A DNA stretch of 61,751 nucleotides from Smittium mucronatum (Eukaryota > Kickxellomycota > Harpellomycetes > Harpellales > Legeriomycetaceae). The stretch spans positions 1-61,751 of the forward strand of contig LSSL01000174.1 of the NCBI GenBank assembly GCA_001953115.1, written 5' to 3'. The position numbers were made by a program, and so were the translations under genes. Positions 49,101 through 60,300 of this stretch are shown one piece after another; the first letter of the stretch is position 1; the number at the start of each line of letters is the position of its first letter. The notes beneath the pieces are model-generated. The model was not told where the DNA came from, ran no database searches, and saw only the letters and a program-made list of their open reading frames with translations.

Positions 49101-52100
49101 AAAATTTTGCAATTCTTCTAAATTTGGAATTTTTTCTTTATTTTTGCGTTAATTTTTTTTCCTTTCTTAAATTTAGAATTTTTCTTTTTCTATAATAAAA
49201 GAAATTATATCAACCCATATATATTTTTTTATTCGTATAAATCAATAAATTACTACCGAAAGAAAAATTCTAGGAAATCACAAAAATTAATTGGATTAAC
49301 AATAAAATAAATCACTTAAAAAATAATAAAACAAGAAAATTAAATATTATTGTGTAACATAATCAAAATATAATTAATAGATATTTTTATATAAGATATA
49401 TACCACTGTTCAAATTAGAATAAAATTTTAAAATAAATTATGCTGAAGATTATATTTCATAAAATAATCAATAATTGGCCAAAGCTTATTTAAAAAATCA
49501 GTTTTTAATTTATTAATTTTTGAGATTTTATACGATGAACTCCACAAAAAATATTTTTAATTAATGCACTGGTCACTTTAGAACTATAATAGAAAACTAT
49601 TAAAGGCGAGTGTTAAATACCATATTTCAAAAATTAATCGTTAGTGACTTTTATGAAACTTGATTTTAGATTTAAATAAGGGATTTCTTCTTTTTATTTT
49701 TAAATTTATAAGATTATAATGGAATTAGTAGATCTAATTTAATTTAGTATTGTAGTTATATTTTCATTTACAGAAAATTTTTTATGAAAAAATCGATGTA
49801 TATAACAATATTTAGGTAATTATTTAAAATTTCTTTCTATATTTGAAAAATATTATAAACATGAGATTTTTTTTTGCTTTAAATAACACCCCAGTAAAAA
49901 TAGCTAATAAAGAATGGAATGATTTAATTGTTTATCACCTCTTGGAAATCATCAACATGGAAGCTGGTAGTTATTAGATGGACAGAAAATCTAGGAACTT
50001 TCGATCTCTTCTAAACATCAAAAAAATAAAAAACATTACATTTCTTTTACCGATCTCTACTGCTGTATTATATAATAATAATATTTTACATTTTTTAAAT
50101 AATATGGTCAATAATTACTCACTTAAATAATTAAAATTCGAAATAAGACAATAAATTTGTTTTCATGATACATAGATGTACTCAAAAAAACAAAAAAATA
50201 TACGGGATATTTAAATTAACTTTACTGATTCTTTTTCTTATAAATAAAAGATTTATCGAGAAAATATATTATAAGTTTTCAGTTAATATTTTAAACTCCA
50301 AACTTATTTAGATTATATCCAAATAATAGATTTTATTTTAACGCTGATTTAATCAAATTAAAAATTAAAATTAGCTCAAAAAGTCGTTTAAAAATACAGA
50401 ATTTAAATAAAGTATTTAAAATTTATTAAAATTATTTTTATAAACTAAAACCAACCAACTCTTATCATTATTCTTAAAACATACAAAAAATTAAAAAAAA
50501 ACTATTTCCAATTATTATTTACCTGGAAAGATAATTTACGCTAAATTTTTGCTTTAAAAGTAAGAATTTTGGCATTATCATTAAATTTACGAAAATATAT
50601 AAATTATTTTATTTAAAATCTGATTATGAATAATAAATAAAGAAGAGGAATAAATATTTTAATAGTTTAATTTATCTTAATATCATAATCTCTGTTTTTA
50701 CAGGGTTTTAATCGAAATTTAAATATTTTAGTTACTAGGAATAATTTTAAAGTATATTATCTTATAATCCAAACCTATTTATATCAAATTTTAACATATT
50801 TAAGAATCAGTGGTTGTGAAATATCCAAACACACAAAAATGACTTTTAATTTCGAAAATAAAGTCTATCGATGATTAGAAATAACCAATAAAAATCCATA
50901 AGATTTATTCTTTTGTAGAAAAAATAATCTGAAAAGATTACTTTTAACAAGTAAAATAAAAAAAATTATGTATAAGGTATAAAGATAATTAGTTAGATAC
51001 AGGATGAAAAATTCGCGTATATAAAAAAATCAGCTTTATCTCGATTACAAATCTTCGAATTCAAAATCATAATTTTTATATCATGAATCTCAATTAATAA
51101 ATAATCTTTTTGGATATTAACAGAAACACATTTTAATGTTTTTTTACCCTGTAATATAGTTATTATGATCCGTGATTTTCGTTTTTATTGTAGTTTACTG
51201 TTATAAAGATATTATTTTGATCTATTTTTTATATTCTTTTACGATATGTTAGCAATTTTTTTTTAAAAATTTCTGAAAGATATTTTGCTTTATCTAAGAC
51301 TATTTATATTTTAAGAAATCAACTTTGGGGTAAAGTTTTTACCATTTTAAATAAATATTAGTGGTTTTTTGAATTAAATTTTTAAATTACCAAAAGGAAG
51401 TTATTTAATTATATACATATATATATTGCATCAAATCTCTTACAGCAGATGTAGCGATAAAATAACTTAATTTTTCCACTTTATTAAACATGTTTAAACC
51501 AAATAGGACAAAATAACAGTAACATCCATAATAATTTACATAGCCGTCGATTATTATTTCCAGGATTTTTTAAATTTAATTATAATTAGTCAAAATAGTC
51601 ATAATCATAAATTAATAGTTGAGAATTTTCTTTAATTTTAAACAAAATTAATAAGATTTCGTCTTTATTGAAATATTTTTTTAGAAATTTTTTTTTTTTA
51701 TATAACTCAACCCTAGGCTAAATACTAAATTTTCAATAAACTTTTTATCTTTCTCAAATAACAATAGCCTTCCTGTACCTATTATTTATGGTATTGAAGT
51801 ATATAAATAAAAAAAAGGGCTAACTTAAAGGGCATTTATCTAGATATAAGGGTACCGAAATATTCTTTTAAAAAAGTTTATTGTAATATTTTTGTATATA
51901 TGGGAGATTCTTAATCCGACCAGAACTTTTTTCCGCCAAGTATTATAGACTTATTTTATACAAGTGCACTATTGGCTTAATAACTATGTTAAATTTTTTA
52001 ATTTTAGATTTCACGTAATTATTATTTACAACCATTTAGTGTTTTAAGCGAATAATAAACATGTTATTACTAATAGATATTTTTAATAAAAAGGAAATAA

Positions 52101-52799
52101 GAAATTTTTAGTATTAAAACGTCTGGTCTGCTAAATAATCTGCCAATAATATGAATTTAAAAATTTTCGAGAATGATAAAAGAGGTATGTAAAGTTGTCA
52201 TATTCAAGTTTAAATTTTTATATTAAACTTTTTTGATATTCGACCGGAAGACACATTAAACATCTTACATTGATATTGGCGCTATAACTTATGTATGGGC
52301 ACATGTACAATCTTTCAAGTAAATTTATTCAGAGGTTTAAAAAAGAAACCCGAATTTAACATATATTGCTCAGATAGGTAAAAACAGGAAAATTTCCAAA
52401 ATTTTAGGGCAATTATGTTTGTTATTATTAATAAATTTCAAAAAAATAAACATGCCTACTATCAGAACTTTTTACTTTTCTTTTTCAACATAAGAAAAAA
52501 GTCATACAGAATTAAATTATTTTTTTAAACAAAAAATATTATAAATCCATTTAAAAATAGCAAAAGATGGTAGCTTTTGAGAGGATTAACATAAGCATTA
52601 ATTGAGACGATTGTCGAAATTGGGGTTTTGAGTAGATTTAAATATATAAATGGAAATTTCCACCATTAATAGATGGGCCATTATCAGCAGATGCCAGATC
52701 TTAACCTTCGCACCCTCTTATCCATAATTTGGTTCAACTTATGGAACCTGTTAGTTCAATAATGATTTGAAATATAGCTTACTACATCACACCTAAGTC
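40131..52799. other. Large AT-rich region without genes (about 12.7 kb)
   Basis: No ORF with protein-like composition beyond short fragments. Simple repeats include a TTTC run (about 44925-44946) and GAAATA units (about 46062-46090). Two short G+C-richer stretches look faintly coding, 45780-45960 (minus) and 49885-50060 (plus), but I cannot assign them. They are probably transposon remnants. No tRNA or rRNA was seen. Confidence 0.6.
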
Positions 52800-52935
52800 A
52801 GGAAATTTTATAAGTGGTAATGCGAAAGAATTTTCTTAGATGAATATTCAGATTACCAAATGAAACATATTTTTTGCCGCATTGGGGAACTCCATACGTT
52901 ATTCTGAGGGATTCTTTGGTTAATAAGAGCATTTT
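52800..52935 (-). pseudogene. Zinc-finger-like coding remnant
   Basis: A minus-strand frame of about 42 codons contains CGKKYVSFGNLNIHLRK, very like the second half of a C2H2 finger (Cys, 12 residues, His). The first Cys and last His are absent. It may be a fragment of a zinc-finger gene or of a transposase DNA-binding domain, or it may be chance. Confidence 0.25.
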
Positions 52936-53578
52936 TTGAACTTTATTTTTAGAAAATCAAGACCTTAATTGGTATTTATATAGCTTTTAGGTTGTTTTTA
53001 TTTTTAATTTTAATTTCTTTACGGGAAATTAGCTTTTAGGTTGTTGAATCGGTGCAGCTACAGGTAATCCCAGCAGTGATGTATTAGGGTGGCTTGGGGG
53101 ACAGCCAATAATCGTGTGAAAAATTAACTTGGATTAGATATTTGTTATAGCCGAAAACGGACAGTATTCTAAAAACCTTATTTATTATTTGTCAGCGCCA
53201 AATAGACGGTCTATGCTGGACCAATACACCCGATCAGCTCCAATGAAAACAAGCAAACATTATAAATGCACTCCATTGGATATTTTTGGATGGGCAGGGG
53301 GGGATGTGGCCTATGGGAAGAAGCAGTCCTGTTTTCCGGACAAAAATAAATTGGCCCAGATTAGATCAGATTTAGTTGAGTTCGATTCCAGGGGAAATTT
53401 TGGGTATCTCTCGGAAAGCTTTTGAGCATGCTTGTCTAGCAATTCCACTGAACTATCAATTCTTGTTCTGGCAATCCCATCCCACTCTTTGATCAGTAAG
53501 CTTTCTGAAATCTTATATTCTCACTTTTACTAATTCCCTCACTATTAAACAGTCTCCAATTTAGAAAATTCTGTCGAA
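52936..53578 (+). promoter_or_regulatory. Upstream region of the Mpo1-like gene
   Basis: G+C rises from about 53040 onward. AGCCAAT is at 53103-53109, 470 bp before the ATG. The last 100 bp before the ATG are T/C-rich. A 79-codon open frame from a TTG at 53189 to a stop at 53425 has fairly protein-like composition but starts without ATG until codon 9 and matches nothing I know. It may be leader sequence or a chance ORF. Confidence 0.35.
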
Positions 53579-54205
53579 ATGCCTTTCATAAACTTCAGAG
53601 AAACATACGTTCAGTTCGGAAAGTCTCATTATGAGGAGAACAATATAATTATGCATATGATCTGTACACCCTTGATCCTTTGGGGAGTGATCGGATTTGC
53701 CTCTCTTACTGGGCCTCTTGTTCCCACCCCCGACTGGCTTGCTCCTTTCATACAATTTTCACCGGAAGGGACCTTCGACTTATCTCTTGGGGCCTTCATA
53801 ATGCTTTTCTATTTTTTGTACTCTCTAGCATTGGACTTTATTTACGCTTTCCTATTTTTCCCCATTCTTATCTGCATTCTGACTACCACCCACTACCTCA
53901 TTCAAACCACTCCTGATGCTCCTCATTACTTTTACCTAGCGTTTATTTGTGGTGCCTTTCTCAACCACGTCGGCCACTATTTCATAGAGAAAAGACGACC
54001 CCGAGTATACGAAGGAGATTTTTTTACTGTCTTTTTCGCTTACTTTTATGTTACTTACACTTTCCTAATGCATCTTGGCTACAGAACTGAATTTTACCAA
54101 GAGCTGAGACAGGAAATCAATCAATCCATTCAATCCTCCTCCTCCTCAAAACCCGATCCTGCCACTCCTTCTCATCCCTCTAAGACAACTACCCCAAAAA
54201 ACTAG
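53579..54205 (+). CDS. MPO1: Mpo1-like (DUF962) ER membrane protein, 208 aa
   Basis: Mpo1 (yeast YGL010W) is an Fe2+-dependent dioxygenase of the ER that acts in alpha-oxidation of 2-hydroxy fatty acids during phytosphingosine breakdown. The DUF962 layout is visible. The N-terminal block has GKSHYEENN with H17, then MHMICTPLILWG with H26. Hydrophobic segments lie near 29-46, 69-91, 92-104 and 147-165. The conserved FLNHVGHYFIEKRRP (128-141, H130, H133, E137) corresponds to the family's GHxxFEKRRPA box. The conserved histidines are the probable metal ligands. The Ser/Pro/Thr-rich tail (185-208) is hydrophilic and not conserved. It is a single ORF; the ATG begins a short hydrophilic stretch right before the first family block. 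It converges with the GPI-type gene. Confidence 0.82.
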   Translation: MPFINFRETYVQFGKSHYEENNIIMHMICTPLILWGVIGFASLTGPLVPTPDWLAPFIQFSPEGTFDLSLGAFIMLFYFLYSLALDFIYAFLFFPILICILTTTHYLIQTTPDAPHYFYLAFICGAFLNHVGHYFIEKRRPRVYEGDFFTVFFAYFYVTYTFLMHLGYRTEFYQELRQEINQSIQSSSSSKPDPATPSHPSKTTTPKN

Positions 54206-54866
54206 TTTTGATCTTTTCACTCTTTTTTTGCCAGATTTTACACTCGATCTTTTGTCTTTTCTTTTTTTTTTTGTTTTATGCCTTTTTTTTTCTTATGATG
54301 TCTATGTTTTCTTGTGAATTTAATTGTATTTGATCTTAAAATAGTTATTTCTCTAACAATTTCAGATTACTCCGGACTTCCTAGTATTTCAACTGTAAGT
54401 GTTCATAGAAAAAAGTAAAAAATATCAAAAGCAGAATAATCCGCTCAAATTTATTTGGCATTAAGGCGCCGAATTTTATCGTAGAATTTGTAGGGGTCTA
54501 TTTGATATTATATATTGATATGTCTTAATTGAGAAAACACCACTTGATATCATGAAAACTTGTAAAATTCGCGATATAAAACATTACAATCTTCTGTCTA
54601 CCATTTCATGTTTTGTTTTCGATATCTAATGTTCTGGAATTGATTCTTGTATAAGATATTTAAATCCAAAAGACTCTTTAATTAAGATTATTTGAAAGTA
54701 CATAAGTTTGTAATTATGTTTTTTATTTTTCTTTGAAGAAAATACGATAATGAAATAAAGTTTTTTTAACGTGTAAAAATGTAAACAATTTTTTTTTTTG
54801 CTAATAATCTTTTGAAAGGGATTTGGAACTTTGAAAATTGGTAGTATAGAAAAAGTTGTTAGGAAC
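54206..54866. other. 3' intergenic region between two convergent genes
   Basis: 661 bp holding the 3' UTRs of the Mpo1-like gene (+) and the GPI-type gene (-). T-rich just after the first stop (54215-54300). No ORF of interest. Confidence 0.5.
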
Positions 54867-56048
54867 TTAGTAAAGCCTGGCAAGCAATATAATGGGCAAT
54901 ACAATGGCACCAACGCTGACGACAGATCTGGATGAAGAGTTTTTGAGACTCTGGGCCTTCTTGTTTGAGGCTGATTCAGTCAATTCGTCTTCATCATAAT
55001 ATTCAATTCCTTCTAACTCAGAGAGATTTGATATACTGGCAGTGATGCTTTTGGACTTGTTTCTTCCATGTATGAGGGAGGATGATACTGTTTCAGAAAA
55101 TTCTTCATCTTTGCTGTTGGTGGCGCTGAATAGCTCAGAGGAAGCTGTTGAGGTTTTATTCTTTCCGCTCCTTGAAGAGTGGGAAGAGCTTTTCTGAGAT
55201 TCATGAGAAGAGCTTGTTTCGGACTCTTCAGATACTGATTCCAAAGAAATGGAAACATCTGTTACTTTAGATGTCACAGTAGAGACTACAGTAGATACCT
55301 CAGTAGTGGTGACAGATATAGAAGAGGTCTTTGTCAATGTTGAGACTGATGTTCCCATAATATTGGTGACTGTGGTAATCGATGTAATTGGTTCTTTAGT
55401 AACTGTGACAGTACTGAAAGATACTGTGGTTATAAATGATGTGTTTGTTACAGCAGGCTTAGTGGTGGTAGAAATGATGGTAGAAAGCAAGGTAGATACT
55501 ATATTGCTGAATACTGTCTGTTTAGAAACCGTAGTAACGGTGAGTGTCGATGGTTTGGCAGTAGTTGTGGTTACTCGAGTTATTGTCTGTGAACCGGAGG
55601 TAACAGTCTCAGCTCCAGACACAGTTTCAGTAACTGTTACAGGAGTGGCAGATATAGTAACAGTGTTTGTAACAACATCTGGGGTGAAAGATAAGGTGAA
55701 TGTAGATGTACTTGGTGTATGAGTAACAGTGTGTGTAACAGGATCTTGAGTGTATGATATAATAGAGGTTCCTGGATTGAGAGTTAATGTTGAGGTAACA
55801 GTAACTGTTTCGGGCTCTTCTAATTCTGAACCAGAAACGTTAGCAGCACTAACAGGTTCGGGACCATTAGTAGCGCTGCTTTTCTCTTTACTGGCCAAAG
55901 ATGAGCTGGCAGAAACAAATGATTTTAGCTCTCTCAAAGGAAGATCAGGAACTTCAATGAATCTACCATCTTCCTTAGCCGCAAATCCGGGTTTTAAGAG
56001 AGCTAAAGCTAGCCCGAGAGTATAAGCATTAAATTTCATTTTTTTCAA
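54867..56048 (-). CDS. Ser/Thr-rich GPI-anchored cell-surface protein, 393 aa
   Basis: Residues 1-24 form a signal peptide (MKKMKFNAYTLGLALALL, probably cut after FAA). Residues from about 80 to 275 are a Thr/Val/Ser-rich region built of TVT, TTV and STL-type repeats, a likely stalk for O-mannosylation, with some N-x-S/T sites. Residues 280-350 are Ser/Glu/Lys-rich. The C-terminus ends in a hydrophobic tail (VVSVGAIVLPIILLARLY) preceded by small polar residues (SLKNSSSRS), as in GPI-anchor signals. It is therefore probably a cell-wall or plasma-membrane mannoprotein. There is no adhesin, enzyme or CFEM domain. The start is the first Met of the signal peptide; a TATATAAAC box lies at 56079-56071, close upstream. 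Confidence 0.82.
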   Translation of the reverse strand: MKKMKFNAYTLGLALALLKPGFAAKEDGRFIEVPDLPLRELKSFVSASSSLASKEKSSATNGPEPVSAANVSGSELEEPETVTVTSTLTLNPGTSIISYTQDPVTHTVTHTPSTSTFTLSFTPDVVTNTVTISATPVTVTETVSGAETVTSGSQTITRVTTTTAKPSTLTVTTVSKQTVFSNIVSTLLSTIISTTTKPAVTNTSFITTVSFSTVTVTKEPITSITTVTNIMGTSVSTLTKTSSISVTTTEVSTVVSTVTSKVTDVSISLESVSEESETSSSHESQKSSSHSSRSGKNKTSTASSELFSATNSKDEEFSETVSSSLIHGRNKSKSITASISNLSELEGIEYYDEDELTESASNKKAQSLKNSSSRSVVSVGAIVLPIILLARLY

Positions 56049-56070
56049 TCGATATTTTGTATTGCTTAGA

Positions 56071-56079
56071 GTTTATATA
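56071..56079 (-). promoter_or_regulatory. TATA-like box of GPI-type gene
   Basis: TATATAAAC on the minus strand, 23-31 bp before the ATG. It is close, so a short leader would be needed. In AT-rich DNA such strings are also frequent by chance. Confidence 0.3.
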
Positions 56080-57300
56080 AAAAACAATACGCTAAATGTT
56101 TTTTTTAGGCTTATAAAACAACAATTTCTCTTTAGTATAACAGAAAAATGATATTTTATAACTGGTAGAGATAGTCGATAGGTAATTTATTAAGGAGAGA
56201 TAGGATAATGCCCAGCGGGGGGTTTAAGCTAGGTAGTTGGGGTATAAGGGTGATGCGAAAAAATGTTTTGTTTTGATGAATAATTTTCAAATTTCCATCA
56301 CTATTTATACCAAAATTTTCATTAAACTCTGTCACAAGAACCACTATTTTACTAATAAAATTCTATAACATGTTTAAATTTGGTGTTCCCTTAAAAATAG
56401 CCACATTAAGAAGGGGGCATCATGTACAGAATCGTATTAAAGAGAAGTGGGTCATTATATACAAGTAGTAGTCACTATGGCTCTTGTGTGAGCGGTTTTC
56501 TCAATCCTTAATTAGCCTTACGCGTTTTGTTGGACATGGCTGATTAAAATTAATATCAAAGCAACTCCTCATGAAATATATTAGATATCTTAAATCGTAT
56601 CACTGTATATACAGCATAAAGTTTCAGAAATCAGAATCGATATCTAATAGCCTTGGGATCTTCAGCCATTGGGTAGTTGGGGCTAGCGGTGCCTCTTTTA
56701 TCAATAAACTCTAGCTATAATATAGCTTGATTTGGTCCGTAATTTCTTTCACTTAACTCCACATTTTTATACCAATTGAATAAATTGCCGAGGCTAAAAC
56801 TAATCTGCGAAATTCCGTTCACGCCATATTAAAATATCGATTTTATTAATCGACTCGTTCACATAGAATTAAATGTACCAATACCTAAAACAACTCAGAA
56901 AACACTGGCTGATTGATATCATTGCCACTAATATCAGCCAGGTTTGAATCTCCCATATATTAAGCATCTACTATTACCCAATGTATTTATTCAATTCCAT
57001 CAGCATTTCAATCAATTGCCAATAATATTTCATTAAATTAACAACTGCTTTAGATTAGCCAATAACTGATCAAAAAGAGGCTTGATCAAACATCTTGATA
57101 CTCTAACAAATAATTGGCTTGAAATATGGTTGTGTGGATAGCCAACTATTTTACAATTAATATGACCATACATTTAAAGCATGTGAAACAGTGCTAAGTT
57201 AAGAGTTATAAATTGTGGCTATCAACTACGTGTTGAAATTAATGAAAAAAATAACTCTTAATAAAAATCTATGCCACATAGCCTTCTCTCTATTTCTATA
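56080..57300. promoter_or_regulatory. Upstream flank of GPI-type gene with CCAAT-type boxes
   Basis: Moderately G+C-richer than the following DNA, with AGCCAAT (57057-57063), ATTGGCT (57113-57119), GCCAAT (near 57018) and other near matches. No gene recognised. The boxes are about 1 kb from the GPI-type ATG, so they may serve another transcript or none. Confidence 0.3.
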
Positions 57301-60300
57301 TACTAATAGAAAATAAATAGATTGACTTATTTGATTTCAAGGAGAGTCCATTTTAAATTTTTTTTATTTATCAAGATAAGCAATTTAATTATGAATTATA
57401 GGCAAGACTGAATCTGTGCGAATTTATGTTTTCTGCCAACTAAATTTTGAATCAAAATTTTTTTAATTCTTGTAGCGATGAATTAAAATCATAAAACCAA
57501 TTTTTTGTTACCTCAAATAAAATTCAAAAAATATTGCTGTATTCGGTTTAAACAGGGCTTGATATGTATAAAATATATGCTTTGTAGGTCAATTTGGGTT
57601 GCCTCAAGTGACATTTCATTCCTGGTAGAGGTTTTATTTTCAAAGTGTTAAAAACTAAGTGTATTTCGCATAAAAAGATATTTTTCAATTAAAAGAAGAG
57701 AGGTGATTAGTTGTGAATACTTCTATTTTTTCTATGATAAAACCTAGGAACAATAAATACGCCTTAATTTTTGAATATAAATATATCTGCCCTTACATTA
57801 CGCTAAACAAAAAATCAAATAAAAATAAAAAGTAATAATAGTACCAATAAATAAATTAAACTACACCATAAATTCTAGGCTAATTAAAATCTATAATAAA
57901 AATATTTATTGCCTCTCTCCAAATCAAAAGTTTACTACCATTTTCTGGGTCTTATCGTTTAGTTTACTTGTAAACTCAACACCGTTTTCATTATTTTTTT
58001 AAAAAAAGCTTGAATATTAATCAACTAATTTTATTGTAAAGATTTTCGGCTAAACATGTTTAAAAATGAGGCTACAAAATCCATTCGATTTAAATTTTTT
58101 AAATTTTTATTCAATTCATTCATGATATTTTTTTATAACCTCTGACATAATATTTTTAATTACACAGTGATTAAAAATCGCCCAAAGTAAATTTGTCCCT
58201 AATTATTAGTTTAATTTCTCACTGATGAAGAAATAGGATATTTTTTATATCATAAATAGATTGATATCAGAAATTTCTTTGATAAATCTGACCCCGATTT
58301 TATACTTGGCTTAAAATTAAACTTGCATATTCTTTGAGGCTATATATTTTGGCATCAGTTTTTCAAATTAATATTTTTCTTATTTATGTATAACATAATT
58401 TAACTTTTAATGAGGTTTTTTTTTATCAAATCTGGATAAATAAACAGTGAATATGTTATAATTTTACTTATCGCTATTGAAAACATATTGAATTTTGCTA
58501 TTAACTAGAAATTCATGATTTTTATTTGCAATTTTGTCATTATATGTATTAAAATACATTAAGAGTACATTAAAAATAATGTTTATTTTTAATCCGAACA
58601 TAAAAAAAATATTAATTTTCAAATCAAACTTATGAAAAAATTTTCTTCCAGAAAATTCCCAAAAAAATATGTTTTTTTGATTTGCAAGGTTCATTTTTAT
58701 AGAAAAGTAAACAGTTTTTTTTTACATATTTGAAAAAATAAATCATATCCAAAATTACCAGAAACCTAAAAAATAAAATAAACAGTATCTATTGTTTTTT
58801 TAAAAAAAACTGCTATTTTTTCAAACAATCAATCAAAAAATTAGATTTTCAGTGCTCAATTTCGTTTTTTTTTGGCGGTGTTCAAAACACTAATCATCTT
58901 AAAGTAGCTACATAATACTTTTGTAAATAAAATAAAATTATTAATGATGTTTTTGAAAGCTCATTTTCATACAAAAGATATTTTTTATGACTATAGCTAT
59001 ATAATTACCAATCATTCGATCAAATTGATTCACACCATTCATAACCCCCCATTTTTTTTCTAACCAGTTTATTTATACAAGAGAAATTAAAATCTCTATT
59101 CTTTAAAATCATACTAGGCTTATAAAAATCTTTGATTTCAATTTAATTTAATTTTATTTTGATTCAAAATATAAAATAAATAGTTATTTACTAATTTACT
59201 CTATATTTTAAATAAAATTTTCTCCTTTATCAAATAAAAATAAAAAATCCGGATCTAAATTGATTATCCCTTTTAACAACAGATAAATAAAAAAAAATTT
59301 ATTACCTTATTAAAACTATGAAATCTAGCATCGATGTTTATAAATTATTGTAAAGCTCTGCTTTTGAAAAGCAAAAGAAACCATCAATTGGCAAAACGAG
59401 GAAATTTTATTTAATATAAAAAATTGTAATTTTAGCGAGTTTATTATTACGAAAATTTTTATTTATTAAAGACTTAAATCGGTCAAAAAATGGTCCAAAT
59501 AGACACTTTCTTGGAATTACTATTTTAAAAAAAATGAGTTTAATTTATAAATAAGCATTCATGTATTTTTATAATGAACTTGCCGTGTAAAATCCATGAA
59601 TGATTATGATAAAGATCTAGCTGTATTACAGTTATATTTGGAAAAAATCATTTCTTATTTAAAAAAGCATTAATTTAGAGTATTGAAATATTATTCATTT
59701 TAACAATATATATATATATATTGAAAATCATTTGCTGAACTTGAAGTAAAAAAAAACTGAATTTAGAGATATTTTTTACGTTTAATTTTTAAAATATTGA
59801 CGAATAAAAATAATTTAATTTAATTTGAATCAATTTGTGTTTTTAAAACGTAAAAATTAATTTGTATCTAATTAAGTAAAAAAATCAATTAAAGTACAAA
59901 TTGGTAAATTTTAAATCAAACTAAGTAAGAACTTTTCGTTTTTATATCGGAAAATAAAAAATATTGGATAATATAAAATTCAAAAAGATTAAAATTTCCA
60001 TTGATCAGGCAAGGTTATATCCGAATAATATGGCGCATTTCAATCATCATAAAATTTATAGAATTTGTAGTAAAGTTTCTGTAAATTTAGACTAATGAAT
60101 TTTTTAGGTATTAAAAGATATTTGTTATCATTTTTTACATATATCGGTTAAATTTCTCCAATTTTTAAGTGTTTTTGATATGAATTTCAAAAAATATGAA
60201 TAAAATTAGCCATTTATCCCGTGACATGAATTGGACCTATTCCAATATACCTCCTAGAAATTTCGTCTAATTTTAGACCACTAAGATTTAATTATTAGTT

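Noticed and set aside
53189..53425. 79-codon frame before the Mpo1-like gene
   Set aside because: It starts at TTG, matches no family and lies in the leader/promoter zone. Not strong enough for a gene call.
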